Origin: Cladophialophora immunda
Taxonomy: Eukaryota > Ascomycota > Eurotiomycetes > Chaetothyriales > Herpotrichiellaceae
Assembly: GCF_000835495.1 (NCBI RefSeq)
Contig: NW_015622544.1
Location: 453,704 to 517,703, forward strand
Length of the DNA: 64,000 bases
Direction of reading: 5' to 3'
The notes beneath the pieces were generated by a model, which ran no database searches, had not been told where the DNA came from, and saw only the letters and a list, made by a program, of their open reading frames with translations. Of the stretch, positions 44,281 through 56,658 are shown in pieces. Position 1 is the first letter of the stretch. Every line of letters begins with the position of its first letter. The translations under genes and the position numbers were made by a program.

Positions 44281-46199
44281 GTGCCGGAGGAGATGGCCTT
44301 CTTGACAGAGAACGGAATCCGCCGCCAAAGCCTATTCCGCTGGAGTTCCCGAGCTATGTCCCTTCACGTTGTAACAGCCCACTGACCCGGCAACACATCA
44401 AGAATGTCTGTAGAGAGCTCGCTTCGATTCGCAAACTACCCGACATACGCGACTCTCATCTTGCCCATCTCAACATCCAACTGCTCCAAGATGTCCCACT
44501 TGCGGAGATGGTGCCCAACAAGCAATTCGAGTCACGTCCTCTCCTGTACGACAATGATCTGACAGCTATGCTTGAGGAACTGGAGGTCGGTAATGAAGAT
44601 GCCTATCGAGAAGTCCTCAGACTGGCACCTCTTGAAGGGAGGAAGAAACCCCGTCTGGCATACTCAAGAAACTTTTTTGCCAGTCTGGAGGACATGAGTC
44701 GGTACTGGGACTATAGCAAAGATAATTACTACGAGGTTGAATCTAGTGTCGCGGAAGACCCCGTCCAGGGCACCGAGCACAAGATTGATGATGTCGGGAA
44801 TTCGCTCAGTAACACACTTGATGTTGAGATGCAGGATTCCGTCGAGAATTCTCTAAACCCAGAGCAAGAGCTTGGGCAAGTGGCGAATCAGAGCCATTCC
44901 TCTGCCAGTCCGGTGCCTATGGCCACCGTCGAGATCCCTAGCCGCCCAAAGATGAAAGAGGTATACAAGGGACAACGGCTTGGTAACGGCGAGCAGATGA
45001 GCCCCGGTACCCGAGTTTCGGCAGTGAGGAACCTTTTGAAAATGGCTGTTCACAAGTTTAACTGCCGGGATTACGACGTGAGCCCGAGAGACAAGTTGAG
45101 GATTAACAACATCAATATCCCCGCGGTATCCTATAATTTTTGCGTTGCAAAATTGCCGGCTGATACGAAGCTATTGAGGGCAAGGATGGTGGAAGGACCG
45201 GTGATGGCAGTTCACTGCAGGCACGAGGTAAGGTTCAAGTCGAGGGACGGGCTTCTGAGTCCGACGAGTGATTTTGTGGGCGAGAAGTTTGATCTGTTCC
45301 GCGAAATTGGCGGTATGTTGATGCTCGCAAAGCAAAGAGCCAGAGAATCCCAGACACTATCCAAAGAACCGGGCGAGCACCAGTGGTGGGCGATTAAGAG
45401 CCGATGGGGTGGCGGCGAGACGAGATGGGGGCAGCTTGCCAGCGAAGTATTTGAGGATGAAGATCCAAGCTGGAGCCCGGACGAAAGGCGCTTGCAACTT
45501 GGAAAGCGGGAGAAAGAGGAAGAGGAACGAAGGAATGCAGAGGCAGCCACTGCGGCTGACTTGAAAAATCTCAAACCAGAAGATCTAATCGCTGGTCCGT
45601 CCTCGCCGAGCGAGAGGCCGAAAAAGAAGAAGAAAAGTGGTGAAGCGGGTGGGTCGCCGAAAGACAAGGTTGAGTATAAAGACGGGAGGCGACTGATGTA
45701 TGTCCCGCCCTTGCGGCGGAAGTGGTACCAAGAGTGGATGAAGGTCCGCCCAAATGGCCCTTGGTGGGATGAGAAGTTGATCTATCGGAGTATCGGTAAG
45801 CAAAGTCGAAATGAAGGGCCGGTGGGCTGGGACGACATCTTCATGATATCAGCCGCAAACCATCACGCCTGCATTTTGAAGATGAGCGTGCATGAGAACT
45901 ACCTGGACTGGCTGGAGACTGGCGGCGAGGGAAGACCACCGTCCGAGTCGCAGGAGACTGCAACCAAGGAGGACGTGGATCAGCAGCAAGAACATATCCT
46001 CTACGTCAGCAGGAGCCCGTGGCTGGATCTGTTTGAGGTCGAGCAAAGAAAGGAATTGCTTGTCGGAATCTGGAGGATCCTGAGCTGGATCAACCGACAG
46101 GAGGTGCCACGTGAAGAGATCGAGAAGATGGAAAGGCTTAAGGGGCCACAGCAACAACCAGGGGAAGATCACAGCGGCGACCACCAGATGGAGATCTGA
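44281..46199 (+). CDS. Protein of unknown function, 5' end unresolved
   Basis: A 639-codon open frame with good coding character and no family I can name. The first ordered part has IPLEFPSYVPSRCNSPLTRQ, then RPLLYDNDLTAMLEELEVGN and KKPRLAYSRNFFASLEDMSRY. The middle is acidic and disordered, followed by a conserved-looking block (GTRVSAVRNLLKMAVHKFN, NINIPAVSYNFCVAKLPADT). A Trp-rich segment (EHQWWAIKSRWGGGETRWGQ) follows. A Lys cluster (RPKKKKKSG) could be a nuclear signal, and the C-terminal part (RRKWYQEWMKVRPNGPWWDE, GWDDIFMISAANHHACILKM) is rich in Trp. The frame has no ATG near its start. A CAG acceptor with a CTGAC branch ends at 44280, so at least one upstream exon must supply the start; ATG 44023 with donor 44192 keeps phase but overlaps coding-like sequence on the other strand. 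Confidence 0.75.
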
Positions 46200-46636
46200 T
46201 TTCGCAGAGATGAATGGGAGAGATGTCTAGAAGGCTAGCATTGACCAGGTCAGAGGACCGGGAACTAGGCCGACGGTGTCCAGCAGTGGATAGAGAGTTC
46301 ATTCCAATCTTTCTATGATATTATCATTGTGGTGAGCAGGTCGACGCCCACGCAGCTCAGCCTTGTCCCCTCTCAGACCCCTTTGATATGCGGAGACAGA
46401 CCAATAGAATCCTCCCAGTCTCGGACGAGGCTGAAGCTAAACAAATACGAGAAAAAAGTCACGTCATAGTCCGGCCATCCCAAAATTTTGTCCCGCAAAC
46501 CCGCAAATCCGCGGGGGGAGTCATTGAATTTCCTATACCAACTAACCTGTCTCTGTGGTCCTCTCCGAGGTTGCCAGCACCCCTTACCACTTATTTCCTC
46601 TCTCTAGCCACAAATTCACGAGCACCCGTTGAAACT
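46200..46636. promoter_or_regulatory. Upstream region of the PGDH gene
   Basis: About 440 bases after the unknown gene, including the phosphoglycerate dehydrogenase promoter. Pyrimidine-rich (CTCTCTCTAGCCAC-type) in the last 80 bases. The frame open from 46388 is leader. Confidence 0.45.
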
Positions 46637-48180
46637 ATGCCTGCGTCACACCTCTCAGAGGGCATTCGCATCCAGCAAAATGGCGAGCCGCAAAACCCTC
46701 TCCGTCGCGAAGTTTCACGCAGTCTCTCCATGTCTACCTCCCCGAACGACGCCTTCCACGTCCGCAAGGTCTCCTTTGGTGTCGACAACATTAGTGGCAC
46801 CTCTCCTAACCTCCGGCGAACAGTAACGGGCCCTCAGCCTAAGCAATTAAAGCCCTTCCGCGAACAGGACGTCAAGATTCTGTTATTGGAAAATGTCAAT
46901 CAGACAGGCAGAGATATCCTAAAGGGTCAAGGGTATCAGGTCGAGTTCTTAAAGTCCAGCTTGCCCGAGGACCAGTTGATTGAGAAGATCAAGTAAGAGA
47001 CTCAGGCTGGGGTCGAGCAATATCCTTCGATCGCTTGGACTCTCTGACTAACCCGACTCTACTGCTCAGGGATGTACATGTCATCGGCATCCGCTCCAAG
47101 ACAAAGCTCACTGCCCGCGTGCTCGCAGCAGCAAAGAACCTCATCGTGATCGGCTGCTTCTGCATCGGCACAAATCAAGTCGACTTGAAATATGCCGCCT
47201 CCCACGGGATCTGCGTCTTCAACTCCCCCTTCAGCAACTCCCGCTCCGTCGCCGAGCTGGTCATCTGCGAAATCATCGCATTGGCTCGCCAACTGGGCGA
47301 TCGCTCCAACGAACTGCACCGCGGAACATGGAATAAAGTCTCTGCGAGATGCTGGGAGATTCGCGGCAAGACTCTGGGCATCATAGGCTACGGCCACATC
47401 GGATCGCAGTTGTCTGTCTTGTCCGAGGCGATGGGCATGGACGTGATATACTACGACGTGGTGAACCTGATGGGCTTGGGCACCGCACGCCAAGTGCCCA
47501 CCCTGGAACATCTACTCAAGGACGCGGACTTTGTAACGTGCCATGTCCCGGAGCTGCCCGAGACGATGAACATGATCGGCGCAAAGGAGCTGGAGACCAT
47601 GAAGAAGGGAAGCTATCTCATCAACGCCTCAAGGGGCTCAGTCGTCGACATCCCCGCGCTGATTGATGCGATGCGCTCGGGCCACATCGCCGGCGCGGCC
47701 TTGGACGTGTATCCAGCGGAGCCCGGCGGAAACGGGGACTACTTCAACAACGAGCTGAATTCCTGGGCGGGGGACCTACAGTCCCTCAAGAACATCATCC
47801 TGACGCCTCACATTGGCGGGTCGACGGAGGAAGCCCAGTCCGCGATCGGCATCGAGGTCGCCGAGGCACTGGTCCGCTACGTCAACGAGGGCGTCACTGT
47901 CGGCGCCGTCAACATGCCCGAGGTCGCTTTGCGCTCCCTCACCATGGACGAGCCCGACCACGCCCGCGTCATCTTTATCCATCAAAACGTTCCCGGTGTC
48001 CTCAGGAGAGTCAACCACCTTCTGGGAGACCACAACGTCGACAAGCAGATGACCGACAGTAGAGGCGAGGTCGCGTATCTGATGGCGGATATCAGCAACG
48101 TCAAGGAAGACCAAGTCGCCGAGCTGTACGCCGAATTGGAGGGCGTCAAGGAGAAGATCCTCACTAGGATTCTCTATTGA
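46637..48180 (+). CDS. ser3: D-3-phosphoglycerate dehydrogenase
   Basis: NAD-dependent first enzyme of the phosphorylated serine pathway, oxidising 3-phosphoglycerate to 3-phosphohydroxypyruvate in the cytosol. Exons 46637-46992 and 47070-48180 give 488 residues. The intron splits a Lys codon. An N-terminal extension of about 70 residues is Ser/Arg-rich and resembles yeast Ser3/Ser33. The substrate domain starts at KILLLENVNQTGRDILKGQG. The Rossmann loop GIIGYGHIGSQL, the arginine motif NASRGSVVD and the histidine motif ILTPHIGGSTEEAQ are intact. The C-terminus carries an ACT domain (FIHQNVPGVLRRVNHLLGDH), the usual site of serine feedback. Convergent with the uracil phosphoribosyltransferase gene. 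Confidence 0.96.
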
Positions 48181-48982
48181 AGCAATGCCCCTGGGCCCAC
48201 GTTGACCTGGGCCGTGTTACTACCAACACAAAATTCTAGAAAGTGAGCGAGTCGCTCATTCGATCTTCTTTTCACAGCCCCCATCTAGCGAACGAGGGAA
48301 AGAGCAAAAAGGTTGAAAGGGATCGAAGACTCTTCGTGTCTACATTATGAGTTGGGTCTACGGAAACGGACGGCTATAAAAACGCATCGGAGCTAATTTG
48401 GAAAACCAAAAAAAGTATAGAGGGATGGAGCATAAAAGATGGTAATGGATGCGTGGCTCCAGGAATTGTACGACAGACACGGCTTTCAACAGCCGGCTAC
48501 AAACAGGGCGTTTTGAGAGAATCGCAAATGGAGGCGTACATCAACGGCTTTCCAGGATCCGAGGATTCAACAAACGCTGGACCATATGCAAATATCGGAG
48601 CAAAGCAGAGACTGGGAGATGGAGTGTTTGTAAAGCTCATTGACTTCTTTCACAAAATGTTGCTCCTCTCGTCATCCATTCCCCGAGCATCCAAGGCTCA
48701 ACGATGTATGGTCGCCCGCCTCGTCCAATTCGAGATGTTTCTATGCTCGAATTCATAATCCACGCGCTGAGGGAACACTTGGGCTTGTTCAGGGTCTTGT
48801 ATCGTTGCTGAGCTCTCGGGATCCGCCTTCCACCTCTACAAGTTGTTCATGGGCCGTTCTTGTGGCCCGCTCGCAAGGAAGGGAGCCCATCCCCCCAAAG
48901 ACTTTCCCAGACCGTAAGTGAAGTGGTTCAAACCAGGTGATCAAGAACAAAGTTGGACACCAGACGCTTTCCGAATTGTTCG
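48181..48982. other. Convergent region between PGDH and UPRT genes
   Basis: About 800 bases of 3' flanks between tail-to-tail genes. Small plus-strand frames (48449-48921) show no domain. Nothing else identifiable. Confidence 0.5.
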
Positions 48983-49838
48983 TCACAGTGTGTAGAAGCG
49001 GTCACCGAAATCACCGAGGCCGGGGACGATATAGCTAGGGCAGTCAGTTACACAACTTCTGGACAGCTTAAAAGACAGACTCACTTTTGCTCATTGAGAC
49101 CTTGGTCCACAAAAGCCGTGATAACTCTCACTCTGGGCACCTTTTTGGCAAAGTTCTCGATACCTTCAGGGCTGGCAATCAGGTTCAAGAACAAAATGCG
49201 TTCTTCTGGGACGCCTTTGCTCTTTAGAACCTCGACGGCCATGATTGCGCTCCCACCAGTGGCCAACATGGGGTCTAGGAGCAGTACCCATCGATTGTGA
49301 ACGTCCGGGGGCAGCTTGTCATAGAAAAGTTTTGGTTTGCTGGTTTCCTCGTTGCGCTGGATCAGGATTTTGCCTATCCTCACCGAACGGCAACATTCTC
49401 TCAACCCCTGCTCCATTGACTCTCCTGCTCGCATAATAGAAACACCACATATTTTTCCTTCAAATTTTACCCCGACATAGTCCTTGCCAACGGGAGATGT
49501 GACGGTATGTGTAACAACAGGAAGATGGTTGAGGCCTTCCTCGACCAGGAGACGAATGATTCGATTGGAGTAGAAGATGAAATCTGCTCGCTGTGTGTTC
49601 TTGTCTCGGATCATGCTTGATTGAATGAGTCAGTAACACTTGTTTCGATTGCTCCAGATCTTTAGAGTACCCACGTCAAAAGAGCAATCAGCTGAGGAGT
49701 CTGAGGCAAGACGTGGACATTTTCTTGCTGGACGCTTTTCGAGACAGTGGCGGTAGGTTTCTCCTCTTCTGGACGATAAGAAGGTCCAACACCCACAGCG
49801 GGTGATTGCACCCCGTTGGCTCGCGGAATTGAAGCCAT
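48983..49838 (-). CDS. fur1: Uracil phosphoribosyltransferase
   Basis: Salvage enzyme that makes UMP from uracil and PRPP. Exons 49838-49675, 49615-49085 and 49034-48983 give 248 residues. Introns split the codons at LIALLT/MIRDKNT and NEQN/YIVPGLG; both acceptors are weakly pyrimidine-rich but the frame and family motifs fit. The first 40 residues are a Pro/Ser-rich leader. Core motifs are MIRDKNTQRADFIFYSNRII, GVSIMRAGESMEQGLRECCR, the PRPP loop LLLDPMLATGGSA and the uracil-binding end PGLGDFGDRFYTL. It is the pyrimidine-salvage gene mutated in 5-fluorouracil-resistant fungi. In the URC pathway a UPRT-like protein also feeds uracil ribonucleotide to Urc1, whose gene lies about 20 kb away here. 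Confidence 0.95.
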
Positions 49839-50640
49839 ACTCTACAGGCAGTGCACCGTTGTAGACAGCTGAAAGGGTAGGGATCTTGGCTGCTCGCGTG
49901 ACCTTGGAGAAGGAAGGTCGCAGGTTGTCCCTTGGGTTTGAGATAATGTCTGTCGAAGTGGGGGAACGACGTGAGGTCGGAACGTAGATCTGGCCGTTGC
50001 TAGGGTGTGAGCAGAAAACAGGTCGGCCTCATATAGCTTTAGGTTCTCCGGAAATGAATACAGACACAGCCGGTGTGTGAGCCTGCGTCGAGCAATGGTG
50101 TGTATCTTCATAAACATGGACCTGGTTGCAGGTGGGTTGGTTACGCTCTTTGCACCGGCACATGCTCTGGCGAAGCGGCCGAAGAAATTTGGTCAAGGAA
50201 AGCGGTGCCGAGCCTTAACTACTCAGAGCTTCCAGGCGTGCTCCCCCGGGACCGGGTGCCCCCTGGTGCCCCTGGAGCTCACGTTTTTCCTGTGACGTTG
50301 AGTGCACCACAAGTAAACACCCAGTCCTAAGGGGGTTCGTTTGTTTATCGGCTGACATCACCCCGCACCAAGATCGCCATCTGGCGCCATCGATCTCCAA
50401 ACTTACAACTCTTTGCGATGGAGTGTCCCAACTTTTCGATCCCAAACCAACACCACTGGACAGTAGTGGTTGAGAACACAGGTACCGGGTCTGCAATCAG
50501 AACATGATTCTTTGTACTCTTGATCTTATATGTGGTGCCTGAGTGACATGAGACCATTCTCACACCTGTCGCGTCTGTTTTACGACAACCAAGACTTCGA
50601 ATGAATCAACTACACCTGCGCTTAGTCGCCAGTAGGCAAC
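49839..50640. promoter_or_regulatory. Divergent promoter region between fur1 and the WAPL-like gene
   Basis: About 800 bases between two start codons. No recognisable coding frame; small frames only. A TATA box was not identified. Confidence 0.5.
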
Positions 50641-53335
50641 ATGCATATCCCTCCAGCACGTCGGAGAGGGAACCTATACGGCAAAGGAGCGAGAAATATT
50701 CGAGTTCACGACCTTTTTGATGTCGCTGCGCGAACACCAATCGAAACAATAACAACAACGACGTTAACTCCCCATGCCTCCATGCTTCCTCGATCCGCAC
50801 AAGCCGTCAACACGCCTCATATTCAACTTCAGGATGAGTTAAAAAATGCAGCATTACATTCAGGTGAGACAAAGGAGGATTCATCGACTGCAACAATCCC
50901 GTCACCTCTCACTGCACCCGAATCTTCGACCATGTTCGACCTACATTCCTCTGAGGAAGAACCGACCAGCCTCAAGCCAAAGCGCGCCTTGAAGAAGAGA
51001 AGGATAGCATCTGCCAAATCAGATCAACCAAGGGATGATATCCAGGTGGATGAAGAGCGCAAGGTCGTGGTGACGAAGACAAAGGGATGGCGCACCCTAA
51101 ACGAAAGCGCTCAAGAGAAGCTGCAATTCAAGTCCGCGAATGCAAACGGCGGGTTAGAACACTCAACCTCAGCCAATGTCACCCGAGCATTGAAGCGACC
51201 AGTCAAAGGGCCCGCCGCTGGCAGATCAGCTTCGCCTTCCAAGCTGGTCCCTCCAAAAGCACCTCGCTCACACCAACCCCAAGTCTCCAGTGTCTGGTCT
51301 CCGGAAGAGTCAGATTCATCCACCACATCACAACCCTCGCGGAGGAGCACTCCCAAGAGAAAAAGACGCGGCTCTGACGACAGTCTCATGGCGTCGCCTA
51401 CTCCGAGTGACCTCCATCTGACTGGTCTACGTCTGACGCCTGATTCAAGCTCGCAAAGGTTACACATTTCATCCGAGGACGAGCACCTGGGAGAGGGCCC
51501 CAGTAAGCCTGTTAGGACAGGCCGAACTAGGTTGGTTGATCGACTGGACCCTCCACGCGCCCAAAGCATAGACACATTCTCGCGTGCTACAACACAAGAG
51601 CAACATTACAACCAACCCAATGACGGTGTCGCACCATTTGGAAGGATTTCAGCAAGCCGTCTGGCAGAGGATAGTCCAGACATGGAAAAGAAGCCATCCA
51701 ATGTATCAGTTGCGGCTCCTCCTGGACGTCCAAGAGCCACGTACGCTAAGCAAAGGTCTTACTTGAGCGATATGGTCGACAGTTTGGAGAGCTACTCGGC
51801 ATCAAACAGCCAGTCATCCTCGCAAGAAATCTATTCACCGGCTTTGACATTCCCCAGTGTTGCGTCGCAAATGGAACTCGACAATGATGACAGCGATGAA
51901 GCTGACCCTTTCAGTCGAATTAAAAGCATCCACGAATTGAGACGCGGAGGGGCAATCAGAAAATTCGACTTAGAACTGGACACTATCCTGGAAGATATTG
52001 AATCGGGCCCCAAGTCACGACGCATTCTAGGGCTCCTACAGCTTGTTTCCAAATTGAACGAACTCCCTTTCCTGCGCCAATTCCAAGACTACGGTGGCCT
52101 CCAGCGCCTCATGGACTGTGCGAACGGATCCTTAGACGAGATCAGCGCGACGTTGGTGGCTCTAGTTCTTCGTTGTATAGTTGTGGCTGAAAGCTCATCA
52201 CCAAGGGTCGTGCTCCAGATCTTGAATGCTCTCTACAAGCTACCTCTAGGTCTGGTGTCGGAACCCAGACCCTTAAGCAAACTTGCCAAAGACCGGAGTC
52301 AGAATCTCTCCAAGATTCTTGTCAAAGATATTGCGGAGTTTGAGGACAGGTCGAAAGTTCTAGGCCAAACCTGTGTGGCTGCTGACAGAATCATGCTTGC
52401 TTCCGTGGAATCTAGCCTGCGAAGTCTTATCAGCCTCAAGGAACAATTTCCAGAGCTGCCACGGGGACTCCTGGACGAGATTCTCTCAAACTTTACGAAG
52501 ACGCAGGACATGGTTGAAGGTGGCGGGATTACCAAACAGTTAGAGACCATTCGACTTTTGCTGTCGTTACTGGAGATTGCGTGTGCAAACCATGAAGTGA
52601 CCGGGGCTAACGTGTCAACTGTCCGTATCGCGGAGTTGGGCGAGAGCGTGGCAAGTGTCATGAAGGAGGCTCGTCACTCCCAGCCGCAGATCGAGCACTC
52701 GTGCCTTCGGCTGATTGTTGGCTTAAGCAACAATGATGCAGCGGCTTGTGAAGCCTTGATTGACGGCCGCCTTATTTGCACCGTTTTTCAGGTTATCGAG
52801 GGCCAGTTCCTGGAGCTGGCAAGGCGTGCAGCGCAGGAGCAAGAGGTTGACCATGCGCAACTTGAATCTGTGATTCTGGCAGTTGGATGTCTTCTCAACT
52901 TCGCCGAATGCGCGGATGCAGCCAGAGAGCGGATGTTGAGGTTGGTGGCAGGCGGGAAGAACATGGTGGACCGGCTGGTGGACATTTTCAACAGCCATGT
53001 CGACCAAACGTCTGAGGTATGGGTCCCTGATTGACCACAAGGGATGAGGATGCTGACGAGTACAGGCCTTGACTATTGATCAGACTCAAATCCTGGTCGC
53101 CTTTGGCTACATTTCCGCACTGCTATGCACACTGTGCCTGAATCCGATTGCGTGTAGGCAGATATCCGAATCCATCAAGGGAAAGGGGCTGTCGCTATTG
53201 TTTGCAGCTGCCGACACGTTCCTCCATCATCTCCAGACGGTTGAGGCAGCACTTGGGGAAGAAGGCGGCTCGTCCACAGGGTTTACAGAGCGGTTCACTG
53301 CCGTGCTCGGCACGGTGAAGCAGCACGGCTGTTGA
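50641..53335 (+). CDS. WAPL-like cohesin release factor
   Basis: Probable fungal Wapl/Rad61, which with Pds5 opens cohesin rings and controls loop size. Exons 50641-53016 and 53066-53335 give 881 residues. The first 420 residues are disordered, rich in Ser, Pro and basic residues (STPKRKRRGSDD and similar, likely nuclear), with YAKQRSYLSDMVDSLESY as a conserved-looking motif just before the domain. From about residue 421 (DPFSRIKSIHELRRGGAIRK) to the end the protein is all-helical with FDLELDTILEDIESGPKSRR, QFQDYGGLQRLMDCANG and VGCLLNFAEC, matching the Wapl C-terminal helical repeat. The 49-base intron near the C-terminus (GAG then GTATGG, GCTGAC branch) is needed to reach the final 90 residues, which finish the fold. 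Divergent from fur1. Confidence 0.88.
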
Positions 53336-53837
53336 TTCTGAGCAAGACCTTTCCATGAAGAGACGACATACACTTGCAACATACATCGTACGACATATGA
53401 CATACAAGATTGGGTACCGGGAGCATTGGGACATGTCTGGAGTTGACATGGGGTTTGCATAGCAGAATTCGTTGATACCCCCCTTGAAAGTTGTGAGCTA
53501 GATATAGAGGAGCATATTTGCAAGCACGACGAGTTACAGCCATGGCTTTTGCTGGACCTGGCGAATGTTAGGGATGCGAGATGCGCCGGTGTCTCTCCAC
53601 CCTCCCATCTCCCGGAATTCTTGCGCCCATGTGAAGACGCCGTGTCGCAAACAGCATCTTTATCACCATTGGCCGCGGGGAACCAACCCTCCGTGCAAGT
53701 AGCGTTGCAGCTCTCATGTGCAGGGTTGGGGGGGGGGGTCACATTGGTTTGTTACCGTATCAGATTCAAGGCCTGTTTATTCCGGTATCTAACATGCAAT
53801 CTTTCCAAAGTGTCTGGGAGCCAAGGAGCTAGTTTGT
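53336..53837. other. Gap between the WAPL-like gene and the transposon relic, with a G-run
   Basis: Downstream flank of the WAPL-like gene. A run of 11 G lies at 53728-53738. The small frames have no domain. Confidence 0.5.
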
Positions 53838-55820
53838 TAGCGTTATACTAGTAAACTAGTTCGTTATTAGCCCTTCCATGAGGTGGGAAAACTTGCCTGA
53901 TTTCACGTCTAGTAGGCCTGAGTGCCTTGAGAATAGGGCCCTATCTGCGTGCCAATCTGCGTGCCTATCCATTGCAGATGTGTCTGTGGAAAGGCCAGTA
54001 ATGGCGGCAGAGATAAGTTGGCAGCAGGATTGGCTGTAGATGCTATAGAAGGTTGCTGTTCATCGACCCCCTCTTCCACAATTGCCGTAAATAGGTCTTC
54101 CGCTGTGATGTCCTGTTCGTGTTGTTTCCTCCTGTTCCTCTGCGATCTCTCTATCGCGAGCGCCGTCGAAGGGCGCTCTCGTTGATGCGGATGAAGAGGA
54201 GCATGCTCGCGGACTCATTAGTTAGCCGGTTGCGGAGCTTCGTTTGCAGACTGGCGTTGTGAGGCATCAGGCGGAAGGCAAGGTCGTGAATTGCACATCG
54301 TTGAGTTCGTTGGCGTTCCTCGAATAACTGCCAGATCAACGGCCAACTAAGACCTTGAGATGATCGTTCGATTAACCTAAGTTGTTGCTTCAGATTAATC
54401 CATCTCTCCTTAACTAGGCCGAGATGAGCGCGCTCGCCTTGCGACTCAATTATCACGATATTGATCGGTTTGAGAAGACGCTCAAGATGACTAATTGTGA
54501 CCCAGAAGCCGTTGTTGTAGATGATACTTTTCACAGATTGCGAGGCCTCAGATTTCTGTAATTCCTCATCGCACTGATTGCCGAATTTAAAGAGGTAAGA
54601 TCTATTGTAATCAGGTTGTCGTGAGAGCCCTAGCGAGTCTCTACGGCAAGCGCAAGGAGAGAGGTCTTGCCGTCTCGTTGTAGTTGGATCTCTCGTAATC
54701 CTACCAGTTGTCTCGGGGAGCGTTTGAAGTGAGCAGTGATGGAATTGCCATCTTTGATTGCCTCAGAGAACTTAAGTGCCTTAAGACAGATATCCTTAAC
54801 TAGGAGGCTAATCCCGTAAGAGTCGCAAGGGATTATCAGGATGTAGCCTAATTAATCCACCTCTTTAAGTCTAGCCTAGAAATCACGTATTGTAGAATAG
54901 GTATCGGAGCAAATAGTAGAGATTCGACTATATTAGTTATTCGCGATGGCAAGGAATCGAGGTACGAGATCGGTAGTTACTCTCGCCGTAGAGAGTCTCT
55001 CGCTACCGTGCTTATAATTGTTAAATATAGAAGGTACCTCTAGAGGTCTTAACTGAGATATTGGCTGTGCGCCTATTATTGATATTACTCGAGTCATCGA
55101 ACGTGATTATGAGGTACTTTTCCGCGTCGATAATAGCTACGATTTTGGCCTTTATCTCGGTCGTAAATCGAAGGTAGGAGAGCCTCTGTAATGAGGCGAC
55201 GAGAGAGTAGTTTCCAGGCAGGAAGAATAGCCTGGAACAAGGTCTTTATGCTAGATCCTTCAAAGGTTGAGAGAGGCAAATTGGCCTCGAAAATCGCGCG
55301 CGCAGCAAGGCGAGAGATCTGACTATTCTGCTCCTTTGACAGGGTTAGATTAAGTGTCGACTGTTAGGAACTCGGCGCTCTCTGGATGGATCGTATAGAG
55401 CGAGATTGAAGCCTCGGTGGTTGTTGAGAGAGGGCTTTCCGGAAAGAGTGGTAATTGATTAGGTGGTTACGCTGGTGCGAGGTATTCGCCGCCATTATGC
55501 TATCGCAATGGTGGCACCGAACGCGTCGAGATCTCTCGTCTTGAAGGCTAGGAACCTTACGGAATTCGTTGCGAGTAGCTAGTAATTGAGGGAGGTAAGA
55601 GATCGTTGGGAATAGGCAGCTTCGTTGTTTGGTCGATTGGTCTAGTTGGTGTTGTAAAAGCATTCATGGGTGCGTGGGCGGCACGCGTGAAGAGGCATTC
55701 CTGTAGCGTAATAATCTCGCGTTGTATGAGAGAAATAAGGTCAGGGAAGGTGTATTTTAGCACTATAGACTAAGTACATTCCTCATGCAAATTACTAGGC
55801 GCTAGTATTATAGCGTACTT
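53838..55820 (-). mobile_element. Decayed hAT-family DNA transposon
   Basis: Minus-strand pieces of a fungal hAT transposase in the right order but split by stops and frameshifts. A BED-type zinc finger lies near 55520-55440 (C-x2-C then H-x4-H in RCHHCDSIMAANTSHQRNHL). A segment near 55340-55150 reads ISRLAARAIFEANLPLSTFE then LFQAILPAWKLLSRRLITEA, a common entry to the hAT core. A core piece at 54534-54151 includes ERLLKPINIVIIESQGERAH and IHDLAFRLMPHN. A tail at about 54185-53970 is open in another frame. The region is visibly TA-rich (for instance 54840-55080), as expected after repeat-induced mutation. Inverted ends may be GCGTTATACTAGTAAACTAG at 53840-53859 and the reverse of 55795-55816, but they match imperfectly. 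No target-site duplication was confirmed. Confidence 0.75.
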
Positions 55821-55859
55821 TTTTAGTACGTTGGAGGCCGCCAAGGTTCGGTATCGTAT

Positions 55860-56658
55860 TTCGTCTTCGCGTCTCAATACGTTCAATCTTTCCACAAAAC
55901 ATAGATTTCGTGTATTTTAACGACCCTGCTCTTGTATCGCGACAATTCCCCGCCAAACAAAATGCATCCTGGCCGGTCCCCAGTCAGTCCCAGTCTTTTC
56001 CGTGGCCTGAATTCCTTCGGGAGAAAATCAAACAAAAAACCCCAGGCATGTTTTTCATTCTCGCCATGCTTCGACCTCGCAGAATGTCGGTGAGGTACGG
56101 GCCCGGCCTTTGGGGCTTGGGGCCTGACTCGTCGCAAGCTTCATCTTCCTCTTGCTATAGCCACTGCCTAGCTTCTGTGTCGCCAACTTGTATACCGTCT
56201 CTTCCCGATCATCATCCCATTCACTGACATCACGGCAAGAGCGGCTCATCCGCAGCTGCGTTGCCAGAGACAAGGGCAAAAAATAATAATAAACCTTCTC
56301 ACCACTCGGTCCCGGTCCCGTTCCAGCGTCTCGTCAACGCTTGGGTAACTTGCAACTCCGCCGCAGCCCGTCATCACCCAACATTCAGTTCTCATTACCT
56401 ACTGATTTGCTCGATTTGGCTCGCGGCCTGTATTTGATTTCTTCCATGGCCTTAGCCAGTCTGTCGCTTTGTCTCTGACGATCATTTCTTACCTACCATT
56501 TTCCCTCTCGATACGACCTTTGGCGCTAGAAGAGCGGCCGACGATTTTTCCTGGTCGAACTAGCATCCGAGCTGTGCTCCGCGGGCCCTGACGCCATACC
56601 TCTCTTTTCCTTTCGGAGGAAAAAAATAAAATAAAAGCCCATCAGATTGGTGTCGAAC
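55860..56658. promoter_or_regulatory. Upstream region of the Rheb gene
   Basis: About 800 bases between the transposon relic and the Rheb start. The 300 bases before the start are C/T-rich with an A-rich block (AAAAAAATAAAATAAAA) at about 56622-56638. This suits a leader and promoter. No protein-coding evidence. Confidence 0.5.

Noticed and set aside
46637..49838. PGDH and UPRT genes as a functional pair
   Set aside because: They are convergent and in different pathways, with 800 bases between. No shared control is visible.
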